57,428 nt of DNA from positions 1-57,428 of the forward strand of contig DLMH01000180.1 of the NCBI GenBank assembly GCA_002478115.1. The letters run 5' to 3'. The position numbers and the translations under genes are program-made. The notes under the pieces were generated by a model. It saw only the letters and a list, made by a program, of their open reading frames with translations, was not told the origin of the DNA and searched no databases. This DNA comes from Candidatus Acidiferrum typicum (lineage in GTDB: Bacteria > Acidobacteriota > Terriglobia > Acidiferrales > UBA7541). Every line of letters begins with the position of its first letter. Position 1 is the first letter of the stretch. Positions 18,734 through 27,458 of this stretch are shown one piece after another.

Positions 18734-18941
18734 GTGTTTATTTGATGCGAGCGGGTCGAAGAGTTTGTAGCTCCGCTCTATGAAGATTGTTCAAGAAGAA
18801 AGAGGCAGCAATCCGGGCCACTCGCCTGCGCCGGCAGCCCTTTCTCTTGGCGCAGCGTGGTGAGGAATGCGGGCGAAGCGACTCATGGAAACTTACGTGC
18901 GAAGCTCACCCCGTGAGGTAGAATGGTTACCTGACCAGCCT

Positions 18942-19592
18942 ATGAGCACTACCCCTACGGCCATCGCTCCTACCAGCCACGAGAACCTTTTCCAAAAGGC
19001 AAAGGCCTTCTTTGGTGCGGCGCTCTTCCTGGTCATTCATCGCTTCCCCCGGCTTCTGCAACTGCACCGCAACGAAAAGTCCTGGACGCTGTTTCGCATC
19101 GCCCTGGCCTGTCTTGGGGCGGCGATTGTCATTCTTCCGCTGAGCTTGTGGAACGGCTGGATCACCGCCAGTTTCGGTTTGCTCCTCTTTGTCGTGGCCA
19201 TCTTGCTGCCGCCCGCCGAACTGGAATCAGGCACCGACCGCAAGGCGCGTGAACTCGGCGCGCAGACCGTCGTCAGTGGCGGCGAATATCAGCCCGGAAA
19301 CGCACCGGCCGCGGAGGTGCGCCTGTTCATTTCCCCCGCGCATATCTGGGTCCTGGACGCTCATTTCGACCCGTGCCTGGTGATGTCTGCGCCGGAAGTC
19401 TCCAGTCTTCGCGTGGAAGAGAAAGAGCAGCGCTGGCTCCTGCAAATCGGCTGGGCCGATCACAAGGCGGAATTCGCATTTGCCGGTTTCTTCGCCGAAC
19501 GTTTCGCGCGGCTCGCCGAAGAGTCCATTCGCGCCGCCTTGCCACAGGTGTTGCCTGCTACCCCGAAACGCCGCGCGGTCAGCGCCGGATGA
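18942..19592 (+). CDS. Membrane protein of unknown function with two transmembrane segments
   Basis: A 216-residue protein. An amphipathic N-terminus (about 15-40) is followed by two hydrophobic segments at about 52-95 (IALACLGAAIVILPLSLW and ITASFGLLLFVVAILLPP), then a soluble domain of about 110 residues with alternating strands. I do not recognise the family. I prefer the ATG at 18942, since the codons upstream (possible ATG 18867) look non-coding and a -10-like TAGAAT lies at 18919-18924, giving a very short leader. It stands alone between the RAYT element and a small hypothetical gene. Confidence 0.65.
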   Translation: MSTTPTAIAPTSHENLFQKAKAFFGAALFLVIHRFPRLLQLHRNEKSWTLFRIALACLGAAIVILPLSLWNGWITASFGLLLFVVAILLPPAELESGTDRKARELGAQTVVSGGEYQPGNAPAAEVRLFISPAHIWVLDAHFDPCLVMSAPEVSSLRVEEKEQRWLLQIGWADHKAEFAFAGFFAERFARLAEESIRAALPQVLPATPKRRAVSAG

Positions 19593-19653
19593 ATCCAGGA
19601 AATTTTTTCCAGCAATCTCCTTGGTGCCTCGAAATGTGTGTCAAAATAAGGGT

Positions 19654-19899
19654 ATGGCATGTGGTTGGGAAAGCAAAGATGTGGAATCCCAGGTGGAAGC
19701 GAAAACATCAGTGACCGAATCCGAAGGAAAAGGCCCTAAGACTGCCGAGCAAGTCCTACGAGAGCAGGAACGCCGCGGCTTGCAGCTCTCGCGTATCCGC
19801 ATCATGAACGATCTCCAGAACGCTACGAACCCGAATCACCGCAAGTCTCTGGAAGCCGCTCTCGCGCACCTCGACAAGAAGATCGCCGAATTCAGCTAA
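19654..19899 (+). CDS. Small hypothetical protein (81 aa)
   Basis: A short, charged protein. It starts MACGWESKDVE and its C-terminal half is a predicted amphipathic helix pair (LREQERRGLQLSRIRIMND and HRKSLEAALAHLDKKIAEF). The ATG at 19654 has AAGGG immediately upstream. No known family is recognised. The codon-like composition and clean end before a convergent gene support a real gene. Confidence 0.6.
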   Translation: MACGWESKDVESQVEAKTSVTESEGKGPKTAEQVLREQERRGLQLSRIRIMNDLQNATNPNHRKSLEAALAHLDKKIAEFS

Positions 19900-19950
19900 A
19901 TTCTTCTTGGAAAGTCGCGCACAATCCTGCGCCGCTCGCTGCGGGAAACC

Positions 19951-21120
19951 TTAGTCCGTAAACACCACCCCGACGGCCGTCGTACCTCGTTCCGCGCCCT
20001 CTTCCAGACGCACCACGTAGCCTCGCAGCCGCATCTCCTGTACCCCCTCGGCTCCTGGCGTTTGCATCGTGACTTGAAGTTCGGACTGGATGCGCGGGCT
20101 GTGCTTCAGGGAGATCAGCGCGCCCTGCAGAGAGAGGTCCCGTACCACCGTTTCTTCCTCGAATTTCTGGCCTTCCGCGGTCACGCCGCTCACGCAAGCG
20201 CGGAATTGCGCTTCCCGCCGCAACGCCGTGCGCGAACCGGGCATGTGCGCCTGCACCGGCTCGCCGGCAGCGCCCAGCGTAATCACCATGCCCTCGCTCG
20301 CCGCGAACACGGAGTCGAATTTCTCTCGCGCATCGCGGAGAATCTCGTCGACAATGCGGTCGGTGGAGTCCGGATCGTGGTGAAACAGCACCAGCGTCTT
20401 GGCATTCACCTCGCGCGCCACGTTCACACCCTCGCGCCACGAAGAATGTCCCCAGCCCTTACGCCTGCTGTCCAACTGCGCAGGAGTGAATTGCGCGTCA
20501 TTAATGAAGATGTCCGCATCAGTGGCTAGTTCACGCAGGTTTTTCTCCAACACCTGGTCGCCGGGCTCGTTGTCCGTGGCGTAGGCCACGATTCCGGCGG
20601 GAGTTTCAATCCGAAATCCCAAGCAGCCCTGGGGGTGGTTCAGCCAGCGCGCGCTCACCTTGTTTTTGCCAATCTGGAAGCTCTCTCCGCCGTCCACTTC
20701 GCGGAATTTCCTGCGCGCGCTCATGGCCGAAAAATCCACCGGAAAATACGGCAAAGCCATCTGCGCTTCAAACACCTGCCTTAGGGAATCGCGGCCAAGA
20801 AATTTCGAGCGGAAACTGTAGAATTGGAATTGATTTTTCTCCACATAGAGCGGCGCAAAAAAGGGCAACCCCTGAATGTGGTCCCAGTGGTAGTGGGTGA
20901 CCAGAATGTGTGTTTCCGCCGACGCCCCGTTTATTCCTTCCGCCCAGCGGTTCCCCAGCATGCGCAGTCCGGTCCCGCAATCGAGAATAAACTGTGTGCC
21001 ATCCGGCGCAACCAGCTCCAGGCATGGCGTATTTCCGCCGTAGCGCCACGTCGCGGGATCGACGGTGGGCGTGGAACCGCGCACGCCCCAAAAACTCAGT
21101 TTGGCGATAGGACTGGTCAT
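19951..21120 (-). CDS. Metallo-beta-lactamase-fold hydrolase fused to a PilZ domain
   Basis: A 389-residue cytoplasmic protein. The N-terminal part (about 1-270) is an MBL-fold hydrolase with the metal motif HYHWDH (H76, H78, D80, H81), GGNTPCLEL before it and later metal ligands in HHDPDSTDR. It resembles phosphodiesterase/RNase Z-like MBL proteins. The C-terminal part (about 290-389) is a PilZ domain with an arginine patch (RREAQFR) and DLSLQG, the second c-di-GMP-binding motif. So hydrolase activity may be tuned by c-di-GMP (inference). ATG at 21120 begins the MBL domain; an upstream in-frame ATG at 21219 adds a low-complexity tail and is less likely. Divergent from the CDF gene. Confidence 0.82.
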   Translation of the reverse strand: MTSPIAKLSFWGVRGSTPTVDPATWRYGGNTPCLELVAPDGTQFILDCGTGLRMLGNRWAEGINGASAETHILVTHYHWDHIQGLPFFAPLYVEKNQFQFYSFRSKFLGRDSLRQVFEAQMALPYFPVDFSAMSARRKFREVDGGESFQIGKNKVSARWLNHPQGCLGFRIETPAGIVAYATDNEPGDQVLEKNLRELATDADIFINDAQFTPAQLDSRRKGWGHSSWREGVNVAREVNAKTLVLFHHDPDSTDRIVDEILRDAREKFDSVFAASEGMVITLGAAGEPVQAHMPGSRTALRREAQFRACVSGVTAEGQKFEEETVVRDLSLQGALISLKHSPRIQSELQVTMQTPGAEGVQEMRLRGYVVRLEEGAERGTTAVGVVFTD

Positions 21121-21301
21121 TTCCGCCGGTGCTACGACTCGGTGCCCCTGTACTGGATTGCTCGTTCCCCGTGGTTCCCTGCCATTTCTGATAGTGGCAG
21201 TCATGGCAAGGGGCGTCAACGAAATCGCGGGCCTGTGTTGTCATACTTTCCAATAACACGGCTGTTCGCAAGGGCTGTGTTTTGCTTTCGAAGCTCGTAG
21301 A

Positions 21302-22285
21302 ATGAAAGGGATGCACGTCCACGAGCCGCATCACGGCCAGGAACATGGCCACGAACACGACCACGGTCATGCTCACAGTCATGACCACGCGCACCCGGCT
21401 ATGCGGCCATCCGTCCTGGCCTGGGCCATGGTGGCGACTCTCGGCCTGGTTGTCGCGGAGGTCTTCGGCGGCATCCTGGGTCATTCCGTGGCGCTGCTGA
21501 ACGATGCGGTCCACAACCTCTCTGATGTTCCCGCGCTGGGGATTTCCTGGCTGGCCATGCGCTGGGCGCAGCGCCCGGCCGATTCGGAGAGAACCTACGG
21601 GTATCACCGCGCCGGTACTCTTGCGGCGTACACCAATGCGGTCCTTCTTGTCCTGCTTTCCTTGTGGCTTGGCTACGAAGCCGTCCAGCGCTTGCGCGCC
21701 CCGGTGGAAGTCGTCGAGAGCTGGATGATCTGGACCTCCCTCGCGGCCCTGTTTGTGAACGGCGGCATCACGCTCGCCCTGGTTCGCGGGCACGCCGACC
21801 TAAATCTTCGCAGCATCCTCGTGCACAACTTTGGCGATGCCCTCTCCAACATTGCCATCATCGCCGGCGCGCTTATCATGCGTTACACCCACGCGCACTG
21901 GATCGATCCCCTCCTTGGACTCGCCATCGGCCTGCTCATCCTCTACTCCTCGTTTGGTATTTTGCGCGAGTCCACGCACATCCTTTTGGAAGGCCGGCCG
22001 CGCGAAACGCGGATCGAAGAGGTCGCTTGCGCCATCCTCGCTGTCGAATTTGTACAGGAAGTCCACGATGTGCACATCTGGTCCCTCGGCGGCGGCCATA
22101 ATGCCATGAGCTGCCATGCGCGCATCCCGGATATGCACATGGACGAATGCGAGAAGATACTCGCCGCGATCCAGAAAAAAGTCGCGGAAGAGTTTGGGAT
22201 CGAACATACCACCGTGCAGCTCGAACGCGCGGGATTGCCGGCCGTTTCAGGCTACGTTATGCCGCAACCCCTGCGCAGGGGTTGA
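21302..22285 (+). CDS. Cation diffusion facilitator (CzcD/ZitB-type) metal exporter
   Basis: A 327-residue inner-membrane Zn2+ (or Co2+/Cd2+)/H+ antiporter. A His-rich N-terminus (residues 5-31, repeated HG/HD/HEH) precedes six membrane segments. The metal site is in DAVHNLSD (segment 2) and HNFGDALSN (segment 5). A cytoplasmic C-terminal domain (about 215-310) has the usual VHDVHIWSLGGG and SCHARI motifs. Length is typical. It is divergent from the MBL-PilZ gene with about 180 nt between the starts. Metal specificity cannot be decided from sequence. Confidence 0.93.
   Translation: MKGMHVHEPHHGQEHGHEHDHGHAHSHDHAHPAMRPSVLAWAMVATLGLVVAEVFGGILGHSVALLNDAVHNLSDVPALGISWLAMRWAQRPADSERTYGYHRAGTLAAYTNAVLLVLLSLWLGYEAVQRLRAPVEVVESWMIWTSLAALFVNGGITLALVRGHADLNLRSILVHNFGDALSNIAIIAGALIMRYTHAHWIDPLLGLAIGLLILYSSFGILRESTHILLEGRPRETRIEEVACAILAVEFVQEVHDVHIWSLGGGHNAMSCHARIPDMHMDECEKILAAIQKKVAEEFGIEHTTVQLERAGLPAVSGYVMPQPLRRG
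22265..22284. terminator. Perfect 20-nt palindrome overlapping the CDF stop codon
   Basis: CAACCCCTGC followed at once by its reverse complement, ending inside the TGA stop of the CDF gene. It could terminate both the CDF gene and the convergent gene at 22325. There is no T-run, so it may act otherwise. Confidence 0.4.
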
Positions 22286-22324
22286 CGCCTGCCAGCCAGC
22301 GCTGAAACTCTTAGAAAGTAATCG

Positions 22325-23107
22325 TCAGGAAGGAAGGCGCGGAGACAACCCGCGCTGTTCGTTGAATTGTTGCGTCGCCGCAAGGTCGAGGCTCGCCAAA
22401 GGCGCGGTCTTGCGAAAGCCATCCCGGGTTACGTAGCGAAGATCCGTGCTATCGAAGGTGAACGCCACGGCAAAAAAGACCGTGCCGTCCCGCCGCACGA
22501 AAACATATTCAGAATCCGGCTCCGCCGGAGCGCGTGAATTCGCATATGGCCGCACAGCGACATCTGCCGGGCGTGCCGCAGCTTCTTCCGCCGGCGCCGG
22601 TTGCTCGGCTTCCGCCGGGCTGCCTTCCACAGCGGATTCCGCCGGCGCCCCACCCTCCATGTAAACCGGGTAAGGAACATAAATGGCGCCGCCCACGAAG
22701 GGCACCACGCCTCCTTCAAAGTGATGCCGGCCGGCATTCGGGTGGGTCGCGAAATAGTGCACGTAGTCAAACCCCAACCCAGGTACGCCGAGGTCATTCT
22801 CAGCTACGGGTGCACCCACAAAAATCGGATTTGACGGGACAATCTGAGGTTTCACAGAAAGCTTCGGCGAAGGCACCGGGCGCATCGTGCCGCGATGCGA
22901 GGGAACGGCGTGAACGCCCGTCACGGGACGCGAATTGGGATGCGCGGGCGCCACGCCCGCCACTGGCGCCATGTGGGCTGCCGGAGCGCTCATCATGGGC
23001 CGCATCGCCACTGCCGCCGGGGCCACCGCCGGTCCAGCCGCGTGTTGTGCATTTGCCGCAAACGGAGTGAAGAGAAGAACGAGGACCAACGGAAGTGATT
23101 TACGCAT
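22325..23107 (-). CDS. Secreted Ala/Pro-rich protein of unknown function
   Basis: A 260-residue protein with a signal peptide (about 1-21, cleavage after ANA). A low-complexity Ala/Pro/Met/His stretch covers about 22-95, a Gly/aromatic region about 100-155 (LGFDYVHYFATHPNAGRHH), an acidic Ala/Pro/Glu linker about 160-195 and a C-terminal strand-rich part (YVFVRRDGTVFFAVAF, LRYVTRDG). It is probably periplasmic or surface-exposed. No family is recognised. ATG at 23107, GGGG upstream. Convergent with the CDF gene. Confidence 0.7.
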   Translation of the reverse strand: MRKSLPLVLVLLFTPFAANAQHAAGPAVAPAAVAMRPMMSAPAAHMAPVAGVAPAHPNSRPVTGVHAVPSHRGTMRPVPSPKLSVKPQIVPSNPIFVGAPVAENDLGVPGLGFDYVHYFATHPNAGRHHFEGGVVPFVGGAIYVPYPVYMEGGAPAESAVEGSPAEAEQPAPAEEAAARPADVAVRPYANSRAPAEPDSEYVFVRRDGTVFFAVAFTFDSTDLRYVTRDGFRKTAPLASLDLAATQQFNEQRGLSPRLPS

Positions 23108-23252
23108 GGTGTTACCCCGAATTCCCGCTCACTGCCCCTACACCATATTAGACGCACGCGCGCCTTACAATGTTACCGGAGTTTGCCGGCACTGGCCCCC
23201 GGGGCCGCCGGCGCTTTCCCCCGAACTGAGGTTGTGCTATAACCGAGAGGCC

Positions 23253-23474
23253 GTGAAGGATACCGGGAAGCACGAATCAGCTCCGGCAGATGTGCGGGGC
23301 GAAACGGTTGTGGCGTCCGCAGGCAGTGACGAGCATGCGGCCAAAGCATCCGGAAGCTCCTGGGAAGATGCCTCACGGTTTTGTCCGATTTGCTCGCAGC
23401 GGCTGGAATCGCGGGGTTGCAAGCTTATTTGCAGCGTCTGCGGTTACTACATGTCCTGCGCGGATTACTATTGA
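23253..23474 (+). CDS. Small zinc-ribbon protein (73 aa)
   Basis: A short protein with a C-terminal zinc ribbon: CPIC at residues 44-47 and CSVC at 60-63, plus further cysteines (C56, C69) and a YYMSCADYY tail. The N-terminus is hydrophilic. The start is a GTG with GAGAGG close upstream. It precedes the STAS gene by 117 nt in the same direction. Function is unknown; a metal-dependent protein or nucleic-acid contact is possible. Confidence 0.6.
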   Translation: MKDTGKHESAPADVRGETVVASAGSDEHAAKASGSSWEDASRFCPICSQRLESRGCKLICSVCGYYMSCADYY

Positions 23475-23591
23475 TCGCAACGCGGTTTAGCCGGTAAAAG
23501 ACCGCTTTGCGAAAAACGCGAAAGCGGATATGCTTTGCGGTTCCGGCCCGGGTTGCCGCCGGATCCGTTGATGGATGAGGAGGAAAGTAAA

Positions 23592-23939
23592 GTGGCCTTA
23601 AAGTTGACGACTCGCGAAGTGGACGGCGTAACAGTTGTGGCGCTGGATGGCCGGATCGTTCTGGGCGAAGAGAGTAGCGCCCTGCGCGAAAAGGTGAAAT
23701 CTCTGGTGGCCGAGGGAAAAAAGAAGATCGTGCTGAACATGGACAATATCACGTTCATTGACAGCGCCGGCCTTGGAACACTCGTGGCCTCGCATCACAG
23801 CGCAAAAAACCAGGGCGCATCGCTCCGTCTTTGCCACCTGGGCGCCAAATTTACGGAAGTCCTGCAGATCACCAAGCTGATGACTATCTTCGATGTCTCC
23901 AACACCGAAGCCGAAGCGGTCGCCAGCTTCTCCAAGTAA
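23592..23939 (+). CDS. STAS-domain anti-sigma-factor antagonist
   Basis: A 115-residue single-domain protein of the SpoIIAA/RsbV type. It carries the phosphorylation-loop motif FIDSAGLGTLV with the conserved serine near residue 57. In the family, the unphosphorylated form binds a serine kinase/anti-sigma factor and frees a sigma factor. I chose the GTG at 23592 because AGGAGG lies about 8 nt upstream; the ATG at 23571 would overlap that site. No kinase or phosphatase partner is adjacent. A terminator follows at 23975. Confidence 0.85.
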   Translation: MALKLTTREVDGVTVVALDGRIVLGEESSALREKVKSLVAEGKKKIVLNMDNITFIDSAGLGTLVASHHSAKNQGASLRLCHLGAKFTEVLQITKLMTIFDVSNTEAEAVASFSK

Positions 23940-23974
23940 GCTCCCATACACTTCTCGACTTGCCGGGAATTCTC

Positions 23975-24003
23975 AAAAGGGCAGGCTACCGCCTGTCCTT
24001 TTT
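23975..24003 (+). terminator. Rho-independent terminator of the STAS gene
   Basis: A 12-bp stem (AAAAGGGCAGGC with GCCTGTCCTTTT, one G-U pair) and 4-nt loop ending in a T-run. A-rich on the other side, so it may also stop the convergent DUF1015 gene. Confidence 0.88.
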
Positions 24004-24008
24004 GTTTT

Positions 24009-25355
24009 CTATTCCGCGACGCGGTACATGGTGATCCCGCTCAGCAGCTTCGGATAGAAGTCCGTGGACTTCTGCGGCATCACTTCGCCGGCGGTCGCCA
24101 CCCGCATCACCAGGTCCACATCCGCGGGATTTAGCAGGAAAGCCGCTTGCGCCTCCCCGCGGTCCACCGCCGCCAACGCCATCGCGGCTTCGCGCTCGTA
24201 GGTCAAGTTGGCTTCCGAAGCCACGGCGTGCGACGTGATCCCCAGGGCCGGCTCCAGAATGCCCTGGTGCAACAGCACCACATCCAGTTGCCGCTGCAAC
24301 GCCGACATTCCGGGTAGCACTTGCGTGATATCCGCTTCCGGCCGGAGCGTCAGCACATAGAAGGCGCGGCTTGCCGCATCGGCCACCGGGTAAACGCCAA
24401 TCGCATGCTGCGCTTTGCCGGCCGCCACGCGCGCCAGGAACTTCTGCTCCGCTTCATGGCGCTGCGCGTCCTTCGCGAACGAAAACACTTCCGTGGCAAA
24501 CCAGGGCTCCAGGAAGCGGCGCACCGCGCTCCAGGAAAAATCCGGCAGTCGCGAAACCACCCGGTGCGTCGGCAGAATCGTCAGCCCTTCGCTGTGCGTG
24601 TTGATGAACGTCATCATCGAGGATTCGTACGGCGCATCGGGGATCATCTTGCCGGCGCGCGTTCGCGACTCATTGCGGAAATTCAACGAGGTTTCATACC
24701 GGTGATGGCCATCGGCGATCACCAGCTTTTGCTCCGCCATCGCTTGCTGAATTGCCGCGATCTTTGCTGGATCGGAAACCAACCACAAGCGGTGAATCAC
24801 GCCGTACTCATCGGTCAGTTGCGTGACCGGGGGTTGCCCGCTTTCGACATCGCCCAGAATCGTATCCACTTGCCTGCGTGGATCGGCGTAAAGCATGAAC
24901 AACTGTCCCGTGTGCGTGCGCGTGTGCCGCAGCAGCTCCAGCCGGTCCGCTTTCGGCCCGGAAAGTGTGTGCTCATGCCGGAAAATCACCCCGGCGGAAT
25001 AGTCCTCCAGCTTTCCTGCGCCGATGAAGCCCCGCCGCGTCCGCCGCAGCGAAGTGCCCGGCACGTCATACTCCTGCGTGTACGCATAAAACGTCGGGGC
25101 GTCATCCTGCACCACGGCCTTTTCGGCGATCCACTTCTTCAGTGTGACCGCCGCGCGCGTGTACACATTGTGTTCCCGAGTGTCGCCCTCCAGCGTGCGG
25201 CCTTTTTCGATGCTGATCAGATTGTGCGGATCGGCGGCGTAATACTTCTCCTGCATCGCGGGCGTGATTTTGTCGTAGGGCTGCGTCAGCACGCGGTCAA
25301 ACGCGGCGACACTGGGATTGTAACGATACGCGCGAAACGGATAAACCGTAGCCAT
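24009..25355 (-). CDS. DUF1015 family protein
   Basis: A 448-residue cytoplasmic protein. Recognisable DUF1015 blocks: the N-terminal VYPFRAYRYNP, QPYDKITPAMQEKYY, HEHTLSGPKADRLELLRHT in the middle, and IADGHHRYETSLNFRNE near residue 220. The family (sometimes called HTH/SpoOJ-like in older notes) has no settled biochemical role. The ATG at 25355 is favoured by GGGAG upstream and by the conserved N-terminus; an ATG 12 nt earlier is in frame. A bidirectional terminator follows. Confidence 0.88.
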   Translation of the reverse strand: MATVYPFRAYRYNPSVAAFDRVLTQPYDKITPAMQEKYYAADPHNLISIEKGRTLEGDTREHNVYTRAAVTLKKWIAEKAVVQDDAPTFYAYTQEYDVPGTSLRRTRRGFIGAGKLEDYSAGVIFRHEHTLSGPKADRLELLRHTRTHTGQLFMLYADPRRQVDTILGDVESGQPPVTQLTDEYGVIHRLWLVSDPAKIAAIQQAMAEQKLVIADGHHRYETSLNFRNESRTRAGKMIPDAPYESSMMTFINTHSEGLTILPTHRVVSRLPDFSWSAVRRFLEPWFATEVFSFAKDAQRHEAEQKFLARVAAGKAQHAIGVYPVADAASRAFYVLTLRPEADITQVLPGMSALQRQLDVVLLHQGILEPALGITSHAVASEANLTYEREAAMALAAVDRGEAQAAFLLNPADVDLVMRVATAGEVMPQKSTDFYPKLLSGITMYRVAE

Positions 25356-25513
25356 GGGAACTCCCAAGAAGTTCTTTGCCGGGTGAGCAGCTTTCTAGTT
25401 TACGTGATGTTCCACCGTTTCGGAAAACCACATCTGCTTCTCCCGTTCACCCACGCGTCGGATTCCGTTTGATGCTTTGATTGGATGATTGATGATATTG
25501 CTCAAAATAGGCA

Positions 25514-25519
25514 TATAAT
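25514..25519 (+). promoter_or_regulatory. -10 box giving a nearly leaderless transcript
   Basis: A perfect TATAAT stands 10 nt before the ATG at 25530. With a usual start 6-8 nt downstream the mRNA would have almost no leader, and no ribosome-binding site is visible. The -35 is poor (TTGATG with a 19-nt spacer). Confidence 0.45.
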
Positions 25520-25529
25520 TCAGCTCGAT

Positions 25530-26552
25530 ATGCACCCCAACAAATACCTGCTAATGATCCTCGCCTGTCTTAGCCTCGCGAGTACTACCTGGAGCTCAAG
25601 TGGCAGTGATACAGACGGCCCTGAGGCCTTGCTTTCCCGGGCGCGCACGCAAGAAGCGATTTGGGCTGAAGGAACTCCGCCCATGATGATGCGAGCAGAC
25701 ATTCAGATATCTGACGCCAAGGGCAATCCAGTACATGGGGGATACACTCTTGAGTGGGTTTCGCCCTCTCGATGGAGGGAAGAGATTCGCTTTGGCGACT
25801 ATGACCGGCTCCGGGTTCGCGAAGCCACGGGGTATTGGCAGAAGAGTGGACTGAGCTACCAGCCGGAGATCATTTTCCAATTGGATACCATGTTGCACCT
25901 GAAGGATGCGCTCAGGCTTAGGCTGAAGCAATCCTTTGGGAAAGCAAAAACTCACGAGGTTGCTGGAGTCCGGCAGAAATGCGCGGAAGTCAAGTGGGCG
26001 AAAGGCACCGATCGGATAATGTGCTTCGACGAGGCAAGCGGCACATTGGTTAGTATTGAATATCCGCAAGGGGCGAACCAGAACCCACCTGAAATCACGC
26101 GAATTGAATATGGTGCGTTCAACGCCGTTGCTGGAAAGCTTGTTCCCTACGAAATCCGCGCATTTAGAGAGCGAAAGGTCGTTGCCTCTTTCAAGGTTCT
26201 GGAATCCTCGAGAATCACCGACGAAAACCCGCCCGCCTTCAACGTCCCACAAAATGCGGAATTCTGGGGACAGTGCGATGATATGCAGGACGCTGAATTC
26301 ATAGATCGTGTCCAACCAATATACCCCGCAAATGCCCGCGCTAATCGTGAGCAGGGAAGAGTCATCTTTTACGCAGTAATTGAAGAGGACGGATCACTTT
26401 CTCACTTGACTCTTATTCATAGGGCAACACCGGCACTCGAAGCATCGGCGACTGAAGCCGTTCGACGTTGGCGCTATCGGCCGCCCACGTGTGGACAGAC
26501 ACCGATCCGCACGGAAGTCTCAATCGAGACGGATTTCTGGTTGCGATACTGA
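25530..26552 (+). CDS. Secreted/periplasmic protein with C-terminal TonB-like domain
   Basis: A 340-residue protein. The signal peptide is at about 1-24 (YLLMILACLSLAS). The central part (about 30-240) is a beta-rich domain resembling outer-membrane lipoprotein-sorting or LolA-like folds. The C-terminus (about 255-338) is a TonB_C-type domain (VQPIYPANARANREQGRVIFYAVIEEDG then ATEAVRRWRYRPP in two parts). The ATG at 25530 begins the signal peptide; an upstream ATG at 25485 would swallow the promoter. With no N-terminal proline-rich TonB rod it is probably not a classic energy transducer. GC is about 50% in a sampled line, lower than around it. Confidence 0.72.
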   Translation: MHPNKYLLMILACLSLASTTWSSSGSDTDGPEALLSRARTQEAIWAEGTPPMMMRADIQISDAKGNPVHGGYTLEWVSPSRWREEIRFGDYDRLRVREATGYWQKSGLSYQPEIIFQLDTMLHLKDALRLRLKQSFGKAKTHEVAGVRQKCAEVKWAKGTDRIMCFDEASGTLVSIEYPQGANQNPPEITRIEYGAFNAVAGKLVPYEIRAFRERKVVASFKVLESSRITDENPPAFNVPQNAEFWGQCDDMQDAEFIDRVQPIYPANARANREQGRVIFYAVIEEDGSLSHLTLIHRATPALEASATEAVRRWRYRPPTCGQTPIRTEVSIETDFWLRY

Positions 26553-26756
26553 ATTAGAAAGAGACTCACGTCACCTGAGGCACTCCGTATGCTAACCCCG
26601 AGCTGAAGGTGAACATCCTGCTTGGGTAAATTCCGTTCTGTGCTGCCAGTTGACTTTGATTCTATATCTCCTCCAAAGCAGCACGTCGAGTACTCACCGT
26701 ACTCAATTCTTCTTTCCAGATGAGCCGCGCCCTCGTATTAGAATAAAAGTTCACCC

Positions 26757-27425
26757 ATGCGTCAGAATCGCCCTGCTATTCGCGCATTCCTGTTCGATCT
26801 GGACGGCACGCTGATTGATTCCAAGCGGGACTTGGTGACCTCCGTCAACGCCATGCTGCGGCAGATGGGCCGCACGGAACTCCCCGCAGACCTTGTCGCG
26901 ACATACATTGGCCACGGCGCGCCTCAATTGATTGCCAGCGCCCTTGGCCCCGAAGCCACGGACGACCAACAGCGCACAGGACTCTCCCTCTTTCTCGCGC
27001 ACTATCAACTGCACAAGCTGGATGCCACGCGACCCTATCCCGGCGTCGTCGAAGCCCTTGATGCACTTGCCGCGTATCCCATGTCGGTCCTGACCAATAA
27101 GCCCACGAACATGAGCGTTGACATCCTGCATGGCCTTGGCCTGGCCAAATACTTCCGCTCCATCTATGGCGGAGACAGCTTTGAGAAAAAGAAGCCCGAT
27201 CCCACCGGGGCTCTCAAAATCCTGCAAGAGTTTGGCGTACCCCCCGCGCAAGCCGCCCTGGTTGGCGATTCCGAAGTGGACACGCAGACCGCCCGCAATG
27301 CCGGCACGCTTGCCGTCGCCGTCAACTACGGATTCGGCGTTCACGATCGCACCGCCCATCCCGCCGACCTTTATCTCGACACGCTCACCGACCTCGTCGG
27401 CTTGACCCGCAATCGCCGCTCCTGA
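26757..27425 (+). CDS. gph: HAD-family phosphatase, phosphoglycolate phosphatase type
   Basis: A 222-residue HAD hydrolase. Motif I is FLFDLDGTLIDS (D14 and D16 by position), a helical cap follows (about 20-85), motif II is SVLTNKP, motif III lysine in KKKPDP and motif IV VGDSEVD. It removes phosphate from 2-phosphoglycolate in the named family, but similar enzymes act on sugar phosphates. It stands 33 nt before the first glycosyltransferase, so a role in sugar-nucleotide supply is possible. A -10-like TAGAAT lies at 26739-26744, again close to the ATG. Confidence 0.83.
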   Translation: MRQNRPAIRAFLFDLDGTLIDSKRDLVTSVNAMLRQMGRTELPADLVATYIGHGAPQLIASALGPEATDDQQRTGLSLFLAHYQLHKLDATRPYPGVVEALDALAAYPMSVLTNKPTNMSVDILHGLGLAKYFRSIYGGDSFEKKKPDPTGALKILQEFGVPPAQAALVGDSEVDTQTARNAGTLAVAVNYGFGVHDRTAHPADLYLDTLTDLVGLTRNRRS

Positions 27426-27458
27426 ATTCTCCGCGCGAACTTTTCTTCACAGGAACCC

